Below are positions 8,692-17,241 of a stretch of 64,000 bases of DNA, in pieces. Origin of the DNA: Cellulosimicrobium sp. Marseille-Q4280 (GTDB taxonomy: Bacteria > Actinomycetota > Actinomycetes > Actinomycetales > Cellulomonadaceae); the NCBI RefSeq assembly GCF_943181405.1, contig NZ_CALPBY010000004.1, positions 415,880 through 479,879 of the forward strand. Reading direction: 5' to 3'. A program made the position numbers and the translations under genes. The notes beneath the pieces are model-generated. The model was given only the letters and a program-made list of their open reading frames with translations. It ran no database searches and was not told the DNA's origin. The stretch's first letter is position 1. The number at the start of each line of letters is the position of its first letter.

Positions 8692-10062
8692 CTACGCCGT
8701 GCCCGACGTCGCGAGCGCGGACCGCACGACGAACCGGGAGGCACCCGCTCCCGCCAGGACGAGGCCCGACGCGGCCGCGACGCAGAGCAGGAACTGGACG
8801 ACGACGCCCACGTTCGCGAACGCGTTGAGCCCGATCACGGGGACCATGAACATCAGTGCCCCGACGGTCGCGACGCCGACGCTCACCGCGAGCGGGACGA
8901 GGGTCTCGCGGAACCGTGCCTGGTCGAGCGTGCGCAGGTCCGTGCCGGCGAGCACGAGCGTCCGGTACTCGCCGCGCTGGTCGATGACACGACCGGCCTG
9001 CATGACGCCCGTCGAGACGGCGGCGAGCACCCCGGAGATCGCGAGCGTCAGGAAGCCGCCCGTCTTGAGGTCGGTGAGGAACTGGACCTCGGCGGAGTCG
9101 GCTCCTGCGCCCGGGTCGAAGAGCGCGAAGATGCTCGTCAGTCCGGCGATGAAGGTCGCGAGCGCGACTCCGCCCACCGATCGCCACGCCGTCTTGGGGC
9201 TGTCGACGATGCGACGTCCCGCGAGCAGCGTCGGCACACGGCGCGCGCGGCCTGCCGTGATCCTCCCGACGAGCCAGATGACGAAGGGCCCGACGAGGTT
9301 GAGCGTCGCGAACCCGACGAGCAGGATCACGGTCAGCACGGTGATGACGACGGCGGCCGACCCGAACGACATGTTGGTGACGACGATCAGGGCGACGAAC
9401 GCGACCCCTGTCGACAGCAGGCGCACGGCCTTGAGGCCGGGGGGAGTGACGCGGGCCGCGACGCCGAGCGGCGTGATCGCGACGCGGCGCAGGCTCGCCA
9501 GCGACGAGACGAGCGCGACGACCACCACGAGCGCCACCGAGCCGAGCAGCGCGGGAACCCCGACCCACAGCTCGCCGATCCCGAAGGTGCGGCCCTGGAA
9601 GCGCAGCTGCGCGACGAGCGGCAGGAGCGCCGCGTAGCCGACGATCCCGGCGAGCGCACCGGCCACGGCCTGCGCCGCGGCGTCGAGCACGGTGAGGGTG
9701 GTGACCTGGCCGGTCGTGGCGCCGGCGAGGCGCAGCGCGGAGAGGCGCGCGTCCCGCCGCGCGACGGCGAGGCGCGCAGCCGCTCCACCCAGGGTGACGA
9801 GCGGGATGAGCAGCAGGAGCACGGCGATCCCCGCGAGGACGGGGTACTGGGTGTCGTAGTCGCTCCCGTCGGCGATGCCCGTGCGCATCCCCTCGAGACC
9901 TCCACCACGGGCGAGGAACGCGCCGAACCCACCGACCACGACGAGCAGCACCGCGGTCGTCGTCGCGAACGCGATGACGGCGAGGACGGTGGTCAGCCGC
10001 TGCGGGTCGCGGTCGTCGGCGCTGCGGCGGCGCAGGAGCCACCAGAGGTCGACTGTCCTCAT
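8692..10062 (-). CDS. FtsX/MacB-like ABC transporter permease
   Basis: 456 aa integral membrane protein. N-terminal TM segment (VLAVIAFATTTAVLLVV), then groups of hydrophobic helices separated by two cytoplasmic repeats containing the FtsX-type coupling segments RLSALRLAGATTGQV and YRTLVLAGTDLRTL. The ATG at 10062 overlaps the stop codon of the ATPase gene (ATGA), so the pair is translationally coupled. MacB/LolCDE-type systems export peptides, drugs or lipoproteins; the substrate cannot be inferred here. No periplasmic-adaptor gene is present, as expected for a Gram-positive. Confidence 0.85.
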   Translation of the reverse strand: MRTVDLWWLLRRRSADDRDPQRLTTVLAVIAFATTTAVLLVVVGGFGAFLARGGGLEGMRTGIADGSDYDTQYPVLAGIAVLLLLIPLVTLGGAAARLAVARRDARLSALRLAGATTGQVTTLTVLDAAAQAVAGALAGIVGYAALLPLVAQLRFQGRTFGIGELWVGVPALLGSVALVVVVALVSSLASLRRVAITPLGVAARVTPPGLKAVRLLSTGVAFVALIVVTNMSFGSAAVVITVLTVILLVGFATLNLVGPFVIWLVGRITAGRARRVPTLLAGRRIVDSPKTAWRSVGGVALATFIAGLTSIFALFDPGAGADSAEVQFLTDLKTGGFLTLAISGVLAAVSTGVMQAGRVIDQRGEYRTLVLAGTDLRTLDQARFRETLVPLAVSVGVATVGALMFMVPVIGLNAFANVGVVVQFLLCVAAASGLVLAGAGASRFVVRSALATSGTA

Positions 10063-10859
10063 CGTGCACCCTCCGAGCTCGTCGCCGGGGGTGCGGGGAC
10101 CGCGTGCTGGACGGCGGCGCTCGCCGGCGCCGCCTTCGTCCCGGGGGCGTAGAACTCGCCCGAGATGCGTCCGTCGCGCATCGTCACCGTGCGGGAGCAG
10201 TGCCGGGCCACGCCGGCGTCGTGCGTGACGATCACGAGGGCGGCGCCCGACGCACGGGTCGCGTGCGTGAGGACGTCGAGGACCTCGGAACCGGTGGACT
10301 GGTCGAGCGCGCCCGTGGGCTCGTCCGCGAAGACCACGCCGGGCGAGCCGACGAGCGCCCGTGCGATGGCGACGCGCTGCGCCTGGCCGCCCGAGAGCTC
10401 TCCCGGTCGCCGCTGCTCCATCCCCGCGAGCCCGAGGTGGGCGAGCCACCGGGCCGCGACCGCCGTCGCCTCGGCGCGCGACGTGCCCGCGAGCATGAGC
10501 GGCAGCGCCGCGTTCTCCACCGCGGGAAGCTCCGGCAGGAGCTGCCCCGACTGGAAGACGAAGCCGAAGTCGTTGCGCCGCAGCACGGTGCGGCGCGCGT
10601 CGGAGAGCGTCGCGACGTCCTCCCCGCGCCAGGCGACCGAGCCGGACGTCGGCGTGAGGATCCCGGCGAGGCAGTGCAGCAGCGTGGTCTTGCCGGAGCC
10701 GGACGGGCCCATGATCGCGAGCGACTCGCCCGGGTGGACGGTGAGGCTCACGCCGGCGAGAGCGTGCGTCGTCGCCTCGGCGGTGCCGTAGACCTTCGTG
10801 AGGGCGCTCGCGACGAGCGGCGAGCCACCGGGGGAGGGGGCGGGGTGCGTGGACGTCAT
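10059..10859 (-). CDS. MacB/LolD-type ABC transporter ATPase
   Basis: 266 aa. Walker A GPSGSGKTTLL, Q-loop region FVFQSGQLL, signature LSGGQAQRVAIARAL, Walker B VVFADEPTGALD and the switch His in VIVTHD. The EPTGALD sequence after Walker B is typical of the LolD/MacB branch. Energises the FtsX-like permease encoded immediately downstream. Start ATG at 10859; no other gene lies between it and tRNA-Arg. About 25 C-terminal residues after the ATPase core are Pro/Ala-rich. Confidence 0.9.
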   Translation of the reverse strand: MTSTHPAPSPGGSPLVASALTKVYGTAEATTHALAGVSLTVHPGESLAIMGPSGSGKTTLLHCLAGILTPTSGSVAWRGEDVATLSDARRTVLRRNDFGFVFQSGQLLPELPAVENAALPLMLAGTSRAEATAVAARWLAHLGLAGMEQRRPGELSGGQAQRVAIARALVGSPGVVFADEPTGALDQSTGSEVLDVLTHATRASGAALVIVTHDAGVARHCSRTVTMRDGRISGEFYAPGTKAAPASAAVQHAVPAPPATSSEGAR

Positions 10860-11048
10860 GGTCCGATCCTCGGGCGTCGACCGCCGACGCGGCGTCGGGC
10901 TGCGGGAGGGACGTGTCGCCAGGCGTGTCCCACCGTGGGAGGACCGGGTGTGCTGCGCCAGGCGGACACGGGACCGCCGCGCGGTCGGGAGCGAGCGGGA
11001 GGGCGGTCGTGGCGTCCGTCACCTCCGGCCTCCCGGGGCCGTATCGGT

Positions 11049-11077
11049 TTGGGATCGCCGCCGGGACACGGTAGTCT
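11049..11077 (+). promoter_or_regulatory. promoter of tRNA-Arg
   Basis: TTGGGA (11049-11054), 17-bp spacer, TAGTCT (11072-11077), about 50 nt upstream of tRNA-Arg. The remainder of 10860-11048 shows no gene or clear signal. Confidence 0.6.
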
Positions 11078-11128
11078 TCTGGACGGCCGGTGAGCGATCG
11101 CCGGCCCTGCGAGAGCAGAGCACGACCA

Positions 11129-11201
11129 GCGCCCGTAGCTCAACGGATAGAGCATCTGACTACGGATCAGAAGGTTGGGGGTTCGAATCCCTTCGGGCGC
11201 A
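11129..11201 (+). tRNA. tRNA-Arg(ACG)
   Basis: 73 nt; acceptor GCGCCCG/CGGGCGC, D-arm GCTCAACGGATAGAGC, anticodon stem-loop TCTGACTACGGATCAGA (anticodon ACG), T-arm GGTTCGAATCC, discriminator A. ACG is expected to be deaminated to ICG by TadA. Confidence 0.95.
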
Positions 11202-11206
11202 CAGCT

Positions 11207-11239
11207 GAAGCCCCGGAACTGTGACGGTTCCGGGGCTTC
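11207..11239 (+). terminator. terminator after tRNA-Arg
   Basis: 13-bp perfect stem GAAGCCCCGGAAC/GTTCCGGGGCTTC, 5 nt after the tRNA, followed by a T-containing GTCGTTCTC stretch. Confidence 0.8.
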
Positions 11240-11285
11240 GTCGTTCTCGGCTCCGGAGGTCCGGGCACGGCCGTCTCCGCGCCCC

Positions 11286-11291
11286 TAGACT
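11286..11291 (+). promoter_or_regulatory. -10 element for leaderless SGNH hydrolase mRNA
   Basis: TAGACT ends 6 nt before the GTG at 11298, placing the transcription start on or next to the start codon. No ribosome-binding site is present. Confidence 0.6.
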
Positions 11292-11297
11292 GCCGCC

Positions 11298-11906
11298 GTG
11301 CTGGGATCGGACCGCGACGTGCGGGTCTGCTTCGTCGGCGACTCCTACGTCGCGGGAGTCGGTGACGAGACCGCGCTCGGCTGGGTCGGGCGCGTCGCCG
11401 CCGTGTCCGCGATGCGCGGGCTGCCGCTGACGTCGTACAACCTCGGCGTCCGGCGCGACACGTCGGCGGACGTCGCGGCACGGGTCGCGGGTGAGGTCGC
11501 GCCGCGACTCCGGGAGGCGACCGAACCGCGGGTCGTCGTCTCGTTCGGCGTGAACGACACGGTCCTCGACGGCGGTGCGCCCCGGCTCTCCGTCGACGAG
11601 ACGCTCGCCGCGCTCGACCGGGTGCGCGTCGTGGTCCGCGACGAGCTGGACGTCCCGCTCCTGGTGGTCGGACCGGTCGCCGTCGCGGACGTCGAGCACG
11701 ACGTGCGGATCGGGCGGCTCGACGACGCGCTGGCGGTCGAGACGGAGAGGCTCGGCATCCCGTACGTCCCCGTGTTCGACGCGACGTCGCGCGACGAGGC
11801 GTGGCGGCACGCCGTCGTGGCGGGGGACGGCTACCACCCGGGCGCGAACGGCTACGAGATCCTCGCCGACCTGGTGGTCGCCCGGGTCCTCGACTGGGTC
11901 GGCTGA
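11298..11906 (+). CDS. SGNH/GDSL-type hydrolase
   Basis: 202 aa, cytosolic (no signal peptide). Block I FVGDSYVAG with the nucleophile Ser16, block III FGVNDTV with the oxyanion Asn, and block V DGYHPGANGY carrying the catalytic Asp-x-x-His pair. These are the hallmarks of SGNH esterases/lipases; the ester substrate is not predictable. Start chosen at GTG 11298 because a -10 TAGACT lies 6 nt upstream and no Shine-Dalgarno sequence exists, indicating leaderless expression. Confidence 0.85.
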   Translation: MLGSDRDVRVCFVGDSYVAGVGDETALGWVGRVAAVSAMRGLPLTSYNLGVRRDTSADVAARVAGEVAPRLREATEPRVVVSFGVNDTVLDGGAPRLSVDETLAALDRVRVVVRDELDVPLLVVGPVAVADVEHDVRIGRLDDALAVETERLGIPYVPVFDATSRDEAWRHAVVAGDGYHPGANGYEILADLVVARVLDWVG

Positions 11907-12064
11907 GCACCGAGGTCTCACCAGGAGAGACACGCGGTGTGTCCGTGATCGAATCGATACCTGACAGGCACGAACCGCGGTCCGTTGCGGATCCCGGCCT
12001 GTCTCCGGCTCGCTGTTCGTCACGGGATCACCATCTCCGGGTGTCGGTCCGGCGCGGATGCGCC

Positions 12065-12070
12065 TAGGGT
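12065..12070 (+). promoter_or_regulatory. -10 element of the ect operon
   Basis: TAGGGT ends 10 nt before the ectA ATG (12081), predicting a 5' leader of only a few nucleotides. A weak -35-like TGTCGG lies near 12043. Confidence 0.5.
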
Positions 12071-12080
12071 CGTCGACGGT

Positions 12081-12692
12081 ATGGACACGACGCCGAACGC
12101 CGCGCCCACAGCACCTCCGACCCCGAGCAGGACCCCGGGCACCGCCCGGAGCGCGAGCCCTGCAGCGCTCGCCGACCACGACGGTCCGCCGGCAGGCCTG
12201 CGCGTCCGCCGGCCCGCCACGGCCGACGGCGCCGCCATGTGGCGCGTGGCCCGCGACTCCGGGGAGCTCGACCTCAACTCGTCCTACGCGTACCTGGTGC
12301 TGGCCGAGCACTTCGCGGAGACCTGCCGTGTGGCGGTCGTCCCGGACGGTGCGAGCCCGACGGGAGAGCGGGTCGTCGGGTTCGTCTCCGGCTATCGGCT
12401 CCCCGACGACGTCGCGCACCTCTTCGTCTGGCAGGTCGCGGTGGACGAGGAGGCGCGGGGCAACGGGATCGCGGGGCGGCTGCTCGACGCGCTCGTCGAC
12501 GACGCGCCCGACCTGACGACCGTGAAGACCACCGTCGCCGAGGACAACGTCGCGTCGCGGACGCTCTTCGTCCGCTGGGCCGCGCGTCGCGGCGCGACGA
12601 TCGGCACGACCCCGCTCTTCACCGCGGACCACTTCCCCGACGCCCACGTCGACGAGCCGATGCTCGTCATCGACGGCGTCCACGCTCGCTGA
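12081..12692 (+). CDS. ectA: L-2,4-diaminobutyrate N-gamma-acetyltransferase
   Basis: 203 aa GNAT-fold enzyme for the acetylation of diaminobutyrate with acetyl-CoA, the second step of ectoine synthesis. After a ~35-residue Thr/Pro/Ala-rich lead (MDTTPNAAPTAPP) the EctA core runs RVRRPATADGAAMWRVARDS, LDLNSSYAYLVLAEHF and acetyl-CoA motif A VAVDEEARGNGIAGRLLDAL. Identity is secured by ectB and ectC directly downstream. ATG 12081 is preferred to upstream in-frame codons because the -10 element lies at 12065. The 98-bp gap to ectB holds no hairpin, so the genes are probably one transcript. Confidence 0.95.
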   Translation: MDTTPNAAPTAPPTPSRTPGTARSASPAALADHDGPPAGLRVRRPATADGAAMWRVARDSGELDLNSSYAYLVLAEHFAETCRVAVVPDGASPTGERVVGFVSGYRLPDDVAHLFVWQVAVDEEARGNGIAGRLLDALVDDAPDLTTVKTTVAEDNVASRTLFVRWAARRGATIGTTPLFTADHFPDAHVDEPMLVIDGVHAR

Positions 12693-12790
12693 CCGCACGA
12701 CATCGGGCTGCGCCGGTCCGGCGCGCGGGTGACGACGCAGCCTCCGACATGCCACGCACCCGTGCGCACCAGCACAAGGAGAGCTCCTTC

Positions 12791-14089
12791 GTGACAACCT
12801 CGACCGCCCCTACCGCCGCCGCGTACACCGCCGACGACCCGCTCGGCTTCACCTCGCTGGAGTCCGGTGTCCGCAGCTACTCGCGCGCCTGGCCCGTCGT
12901 CTTCGACCGGGCACGTGGCGCTGCGGTGTTCGCCGAGGACGGCACCGAGTACCTCGACTTCTTCGCCGGGGCGGGCTCGCTCAACTACGGCCACAACGAG
13001 CCGCGCCTGAAGAAGGTGCTGATCGACTACCTCGCGGACGACCGCATGGTGCACAGCCTCGACATGCTGACCACCGCCCGTCGTGACTTCCTGGAGACCT
13101 TCGAGTCGACGATCCTGCGGCCCCGCGGGCTCGACCACAAGGTCGTGTTCCCCGGTCCGGGCGGCGCCAACGCGGTCGAGGCGGCGCTCAAGCTCGCGCG
13201 GAAGGTGACAGGACGCGAGTCGGTCATCAACTTCACGAACGCGTTCCACGGCATGACGCTGGGCGCGCTGTCGGTGACAGGGAACTCGATGAAGCGCGGC
13301 GGCGCGGGCATCCCGCTCGTCCACGCGACGCCGATGCCCTACGACGACTACTTCAACGGCGACGTCGACGACTTCGTGTACCTCGAGCGCCTGCTGGGCG
13401 ACGGGGGCAGCGGTCTCAACGAGCCGGCCGCCGTGATCGTCGAGACCGTGCAGGGCGAGGGCGGCATCAACGCCGCACGCGCCGAGTGGCTGCGCGGGCT
13501 CGCGGACCTGTGCACGCGCCACGGGATCCTGCTCATCGTCGACGACATCCAGATGGGTTGCGGCCGCACGGGCGGGTTCTTCAGCTTCGAGGAGGCCGGG
13601 ATCGTCCCCGACATCATCTGCCTCTCGAAGTCGATCTCGGGCTACGGGCTGCCCATGGCGCTCACGCTCGTGCGTCCCGAGCTCGACATCTGGGAGCCCG
13701 GCGAGCACAACGGCACGTTCCGCGGCTTCGCGCCCGCGTTCGCGACGGCGGCCGAGGCGATCCGCACCTACTGGTCGGACGACGCGCTCGAGCGCGCCAC
13801 GCTCGCGAAGGGCGCGCTCGTGGAGTCGCACTTCAACGCGGCGGTCGCGCAGCACCCCGACGCCGGGCTGATCTCGAAGGGCCGTGGTCTCGCGCGCGGC
13901 CTCCAGATGGCTGACGGCGAGGTCGCGGGCCGGGTCTGCGAGGAGGCCTTCGCGCGGGGCCTGCTCATGGAGACGTCGGGCCCCGACGGCGAGGTCGTCA
14001 AGCTGCTGCCGCCCCTCACGATCACCGAGGACGAGCTGCGCCGAGGGCTCGCGATCCTGGACGAGGCGATCGCCGTCGTCCTCCCCTGA
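12791..14089 (+). CDS. ectB: diaminobutyrate--2-oxoglutarate transaminase
   Basis: 432 aa class III PLP aminotransferase converting aspartate semialdehyde to 2,4-diaminobutyrate, the first step of ectoine synthesis. Conserved blocks include [20 protein letters not shown] (cofactor phosphate site), [21 protein letters not shown] (Asp binding the PLP ring nitrogen) and the Schiff-base Lys280 in [11 protein letters not shown]. Length matches EctB (about 420-435 aa). GTG 12791 is preceded by AAGGAGAG at 12778-12785. Expression is likely governed by the ectA promoter; osmotic control cannot be read from the sequence. Confidence 0.95.
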   Translation: MTTSTAPTAAAYTADDPLGFTSLESGVRSYSRAWPVVFDRARGAAVFAEDGTEYLDFFAGAGSLNYGHNEPRLKKVLIDYLADDRMVHSLDMLTTARRDFLETFESTILRPRGLDHKVVFPGPGGANAVEAALKLARKVTGRESVINFTNAFHGMTLGALSVTGNSMKRGGAGIPLVHATPMPYDDYFNGDVDDFVYLERLLGDGGSGLNEPAAVIVETVQGEGGINAARAEWLRGLADLCTRHGILLIVDDIQMGCGRTGGFFSFEEAGIVPDIICLSKSISGYGLPMALTLVRPELDIWEPGEHNGTFRGFAPAFATAAEAIRTYWSDDALERATLAKGALVESHFNAAVAQHPDAGLISKGRGLARGLQMADGEVAGRVCEEAFARGLLMETSGPDGEVVKLLPPLTITEDELRRGLAILDEAIAVVLP

Positions 14090-14172
14090 ACCGTCCCGCA
14101 CCCGGGCCCGTCGTCGTGCTCGGGAGCGGGACGCCCGTCGACCGACCTGCCGAACCAGCACTGGAGGTACCC

Positions 14173-14574
14173 ATGATCGTGCGCACCATCGACGAGATCA
14201 CCGACACCGACGCCGACGTGCGGAGCGAGAACTGGCGCAGCAAGCGCATCGTCCTCGCGAAGGAGGGCGTCGGGTTCTCCGTCCACGAGACGACGCTCTA
14301 CGCGGGCACGGAGAACGAGTTCTGGTACGCGAACCACATCGAGGCGGTCTTCGTCGTCGAGGGCGAAGGAAGCATCACCGATCTCGCGACGGGCGAGACG
14401 CACGAGCTCGCGCCGGGCTCGCTGTACCTGCTGGACGACCATGACAAGCACGTCGTGCGACCCCGCACGCAGATGCGCACCGTGTGCGTGTTCAACCCCC
14501 CGGTGACGGGTCGCGAGGTGCACGACGAGAACGGCGTGTACCCGCTCGTCACCGAGGAGCCCGCGTCGGTCTGA
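14173..14574 (+). CDS. ectC: L-ectoine synthase
   Basis: 133 aa cupin that cyclises N-gamma-acetyldiaminobutyrate to ectoine. Characteristic EctC sequence: [40 protein letters not shown] and [10 protein letters not shown], with cupin-type metal/substrate residues (Tyr, Glu, His) in these blocks. Strong ribosome site GGAGG 5 nt before the ATG. No ectD hydroxylase follows; a long hairpin 9 nt past the stop closes the operon, so only ectoine, not hydroxyectoine, is encoded here. Confidence 0.95.
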   Translation: MIVRTIDEITDTDADVRSENWRSKRIVLAKEGVGFSVHETTLYAGTENEFWYANHIEAVFVVEGEGSITDLATGETHELAPGSLYLLDDHDKHVVRPRTQMRTVCVFNPPVTGREVHDENGVYPLVTEEPASV

Positions 14575-14583
14575 CCGGCTCGA

Positions 14584-14645
14584 CGCCGAACCCCGGGTTG
14601 TGAGGCGATCCGACGCCGGATCGCCTCACAACCCGGGGTTCGGCG
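14584..14645. repeat. GCCGAACCCCGGG hairpin repeat, copy B
   Basis: Near-perfect 62-bp palindrome centred at 14614.5: 31-nt arms with one internal mismatch at the centre. Outer arms CGCCGAACCCCGGGTTGTG match copy A; the inner part (AGGCGATCCG) is unique. It starts 9 nt after the ectC stop and probably acts as the ect terminator. Confidence 0.9.
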
Positions 14646-14697
14646 CACGCAGGTTCGGGGCCGTCCGGAGTCGGGGGCGCGAGACCCTCGCCGTTTC

Positions 14698-14716
14698 AGC
14701 ACGGTCGTGCTAACGT
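14698..14716 (+). promoter_or_regulatory. TetR gene promoter with overlapping palindromic operator
   Basis: Palindrome AGCACG-GT-CGTGCT (14698-14711) abuts and overlaps the -10 TAACGT (14711-14716), which lies 7 nt before the GTG start. The layout suits autorepression by the TetR protein and a leaderless mRNA. Confidence 0.6.
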
Positions 14717-14723
14717 CGCGAGC

Positions 14724-15323
14724 GTGACCAAGGGCGACGAGACGCGGCAGGCGATCCTGCACCACGGCGTGGAGGCCGCCTACCGCGTCGGGCTGTCCGG
14801 GCTGACCATCGGCGAGCTGGCCCGGAGCACGGGCATGTCCAAGAGCGGGCTGTACGCGCACTTCCGGTCGAAGGAGTCGCTGCAGCTGGCCGTGCTGGAG
14901 CAGGCGCGCGCCGAGTTCGTCGAGTCGGTCGTCCTGCCCGCGCTCCGCACGCCGCGCGGCGAGCAGCGCCTGCGGACCCTGTTCGAGCGCTGGGTGTGGT
15001 GCGACCTGGTCCAGCAGCCCGGCGGGTGCCTGTTCGTCAAGGCGGCGACGGAGCTCTCGGCGCAGTCCGGCCCGGTCCGCGACCAGCTCGTCCGCGACCA
15101 TCAGGACCTCTACGACGCGATCGCCCAGGTGTACCGCACGTGCGTCGACGACGGGTTCCGCGACGACGTCGACGCGCAGCAGGTCGCGTCGGACCTCTAC
15201 GGGATCATGCTCGCGCTCCACCACGCGCACGTGTTCATGGGCGACGCCGCCGCCGAGGACCGCGCCCGGCGCGCGTTCGAGGCCCTGCTCGACGCCGCGC
15301 GCGTCCAGACCCCGGTCGGCTGA
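14724..15323 (+). CDS. TetR-family transcriptional regulator
   Basis: 199 aa. N-terminal TetR helix-turn-helix (residues about 5-50: ETRQAILHHGVEAAYRVG, then LTIGELARSTGMSKSGLYAHF). The C-terminal ligand domain has CDLVQQPGGCLFVKAATEL, resembling the YsiA/TetR_C_13 type. It probably represses itself through the palindrome over its promoter and perhaps the alpha/beta hydrolase gene 120 bp downstream on the same strand. The ligand is unknown. GTG start at 14724, apparently leaderless. Confidence 0.85.
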   Translation: MTKGDETRQAILHHGVEAAYRVGLSGLTIGELARSTGMSKSGLYAHFRSKESLQLAVLEQARAEFVESVVLPALRTPRGEQRLRTLFERWVWCDLVQQPGGCLFVKAATELSAQSGPVRDQLVRDHQDLYDAIAQVYRTCVDDGFRDDVDAQQVASDLYGIMLALHHAHVFMGDAAAEDRARRAFEALLDAARVQTPVG

Positions 15324-15443
15324 CCGCGCCGCCCAGGCCGCCCGACCCAGACCCGCCCGACCCGGGCTCGCCGCCGAGCACCCGCCCGACACCCACCCTC
15401 GCCGTCCCACCCCGAACGCCCCACCCCCCGAGAGGAAGTCGCC

Positions 15444-16505
15444 ATGACGGAGTCAGGCGCTCAGAAAAGCACGATCGTTCGTGCTGAGTCGGATCGTCGC
15501 GTCGCGCGCCGTCGTGCTGCCCGCCGTCGGCGAGCAGCGCTGCAGCTCGCCGTCGTCCGTGCGCGCCTCGGGCTCCTCCAGCGCATCGCTCCGCGCCGGG
15601 CCGCGCAGCACGCCCTGGACCTGTGGGCCACGCCGCCCGACGGGGCCGGCCGCCGCCGCGACGACCGGCCCGCGCCCGGCACGCTCGGCTCGGTGACGAC
15701 CGACGGAGGGTCGCACCTCGTCGTCGAGACGTGGTCCCCGCCGTCCGGCCCGGTGCCGGCGGAGGTGCTGGTGACGGGGGCGCCGACCGCGGTCGCGCCG
15801 TCGTCCGGGTCGACGCCGGGCGGGACCGTCGCAGACCTCGGCGCCGTCTACCTCGTCCACGGCTGGGGCGGGTGGCGCGGCCAGCTCGGCGCGTTCGTCG
15901 AGCCGCTGCGGGCGGCGGGGTACCGCGTCGTGGCGTTCGACGCCCTCAGCCACGGTGACTCCGGCCCCGGGCGCTTCGGGCCGCGCCGGAGCACGGTGCC
16001 CGAGATGGCGGAGTCGCTCGCCGCGGTGGTGCGCGTCCACGGCGAGCCGACGGCCGTCGTCGCGCACTCGCTCGGCACGGCGACGACGACGCTCGCCGTC
16101 CGGGACGGGCTGGAGGTCGGTCGCCTCGTGCTCGTCGCCGCGATCACCGACCCGCTCGGCGAGCTGGAGCGGTTCGCCGACGCCCTGCGCCTCGCGGCAC
16201 CGACGCGTGCGCTGCTCCGTGCGCTGATCCTCGACGTGGCGGGCCGTCCGCTCTCGGACCTGGACGTGCTCGACACCGTCCGCAGCCACCCGCTGCCACC
16301 GGCGCTCGTCGTGCACGACCGCGCCGACAAGGAGGTGCCGTTCGAGGTCGGGGCCGCGCTCGCGGCGGCGTGGCCCGAGGGTGAGCTCCTCGCCACGGAC
16401 GGCCTCGGGCACCACCGGCTGCTGCGCGACCCCACGGTGGTGCGCACGGTCGTCGACTACCTGGCGCCGGTCGGCGTGCGGGCGGCCGGGGTCGGCGACG
16501 CGTAA
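15444..16505 (+). CDS. alpha/beta-fold hydrolase
   Basis: 353 aa. Oxyanion-hole motif VHGWGG, nucleophile elbow AHSLGT with Ser209, acidic residue in VVHDRADKEVPF and catalytic His in the block DGLGHHRLLRDP, in the order expected for the fold. A basic N-terminus (about 40 residues with RRVARRRAARRRRAAL) precedes the catalytic domain and is unusual. It may be a nucleoid- or membrane-binding extension. ATG with GAGAGGAAG 5-6 nt upstream. Probably co-transcribed with the TetR gene; the substrate is unknown. Confidence 0.75.
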   Translation: MTESGAQKSTIVRAESDRRVARRRAARRRRAALQLAVVRARLGLLQRIAPRRAAQHALDLWATPPDGAGRRRDDRPAPGTLGSVTTDGGSHLVVETWSPPSGPVPAEVLVTGAPTAVAPSSGSTPGGTVADLGAVYLVHGWGGWRGQLGAFVEPLRAAGYRVVAFDALSHGDSGPGRFGPRRSTVPEMAESLAAVVRVHGEPTAVVAHSLGTATTTLAVRDGLEVGRLVLVAAITDPLGELERFADALRLAAPTRALLRALILDVAGRPLSDLDVLDTVRSHPLPPALVVHDRADKEVPFEVGAALAAAWPEGELLATDGLGHHRLLRDPTVVRTVVDYLAPVGVRAAGVGDA

Positions 16506-16508
16506 CGT
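16503..16508 (+). promoter_or_regulatory. -10 element for leaderless GyrI-like gene
   Basis: TAACGT ends 7 nt before the ATG at 16516 and overlaps the stop codon region of the preceding hydrolase gene. Confidence 0.5.
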
Positions 16509-16515
16509 CCCTCCC

Positions 16516-17157
16516 ATGGCCGCCAGCGACGACGCCCCGCCCAAGGTCGACCTCAAGAGGCTGCACCGCGAGCTGTACGCCCCGCCGCGCGGACGGTTCG
16601 TCGAGGTCGACGTCCCGTCGCTGACGTACCTCGCGGTCGACGGCGAGGGCGACCCCAACACCGCGGCGTCGTACCGCGAGGCTGTCGAGACGCTGTTCGG
16701 GCTGTCGTACGCCGTGAAGTTCGCGAGCAAGCGGGAGCTCGGCAGGGACTACGTCGTCGGGCCGCTGGAGGGGTTGTGGACGGCCGAGGACCCCCGCGCG
16801 TTCGTGCGTCGGGACAAGGACGCCTGGCGGTGGACGATGCTCGTCCTGCAACCCGACTGGGTCGACGCGGACCTCGTGGCCGACGTGACGTCGACGGTCC
16901 GGGCGACGAAGGACCTGCCGGCCCTCGACCTCGTCGAGCGGCGCCCGATCACCGAGGGCCGATCGGTGCAGACGCTGCACGTCGGGTCGTACGACGCCGA
17001 GACGCCGGTGCTCGCGGAGCTGCACGACGTGTACCTGCCCGAGCACGGGCTGACGTTCGCCGGGCCGCACCACGAGATCTACCTCAGCGACCTGCGCCGC
17101 ACGGACCCGGCGAAGCTGCGGACGGTCCTGCGGCAGCCGGTGCGACCCACGGCGTAG
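16516..17157 (+). CDS. GyrI-like small-molecule-binding domain protein
   Basis: 213 aa, soluble. Matches the GyrI-like family in the blocks FVEVDVPSLTYLAVDGEGDP, YREAVETLFGLSYAVKF, WTMLVLQPDWV, VQTLHVGSYDAETPVLAEL and LTFAGPHHEIYLSDLRR. The fold binds hydrophobic or cationic small molecules, and stand-alone members are mostly uncharacterised; some hydrolyse cyclopropanoid toxins. No DNA-binding domain is present. It follows the hydrolase gene by 10 bp and ends at a hairpin shared with the convergent nrdG gene. Confidence 0.8.
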   Translation: MAASDDAPPKVDLKRLHRELYAPPRGRFVEVDVPSLTYLAVDGEGDPNTAASYREAVETLFGLSYAVKFASKRELGRDYVVGPLEGLWTAEDPRAFVRRDKDAWRWTMLVLQPDWVDADLVADVTSTVRATKDLPALDLVERRPITEGRSVQTLHVGSYDAETPVLAELHDVYLPEHGLTFAGPHHEIYLSDLRRTDPAKLRTVLRQPVRPTA

Positions 17158-17241
17158 CGCCGAGCACGGGGCTGCCGACGGCCGAGCACGGGGTAGTCCA
17201 CCGGTTCCGCGCGGAAACGGTGGCCGACCCCGTGCTCGGCG
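17158..17241. repeat. variant hairpin repeat, copy C (GCCGAGCACGGGG)
   Basis: Two direct copies of GCCGAGCACGGGG (17159, 17181) and an inverted copy CCCCGTGCTCGGC (17228-17240), with an inner CCACCG/CGGTGG stem. It fills the whole gap between two convergent genes and is likely a bidirectional terminator. Arm sequence differs from copies A, B, D, E and F but the architecture is the same. Confidence 0.75.

Noticed and set aside
10856-11155. Small minus-strand gene upstream of the ABC ATPase
   Set aside because: It overlaps tRNA-Arg and its promoter; amino-acid composition is Arg/Pro-rich with no ribosome site.
13768-14523. Minus-strand frame over ectB/ectC
   Set aside because: ectB and ectC on the plus strand carry complete family motifs; the minus frame shows none.
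14575-14723. ectD or a remnant of it downstream of ectC
   Set aside because: The gap contains only the hairpin repeat and the TetR promoter; no hydroxylase sequence on either strand.
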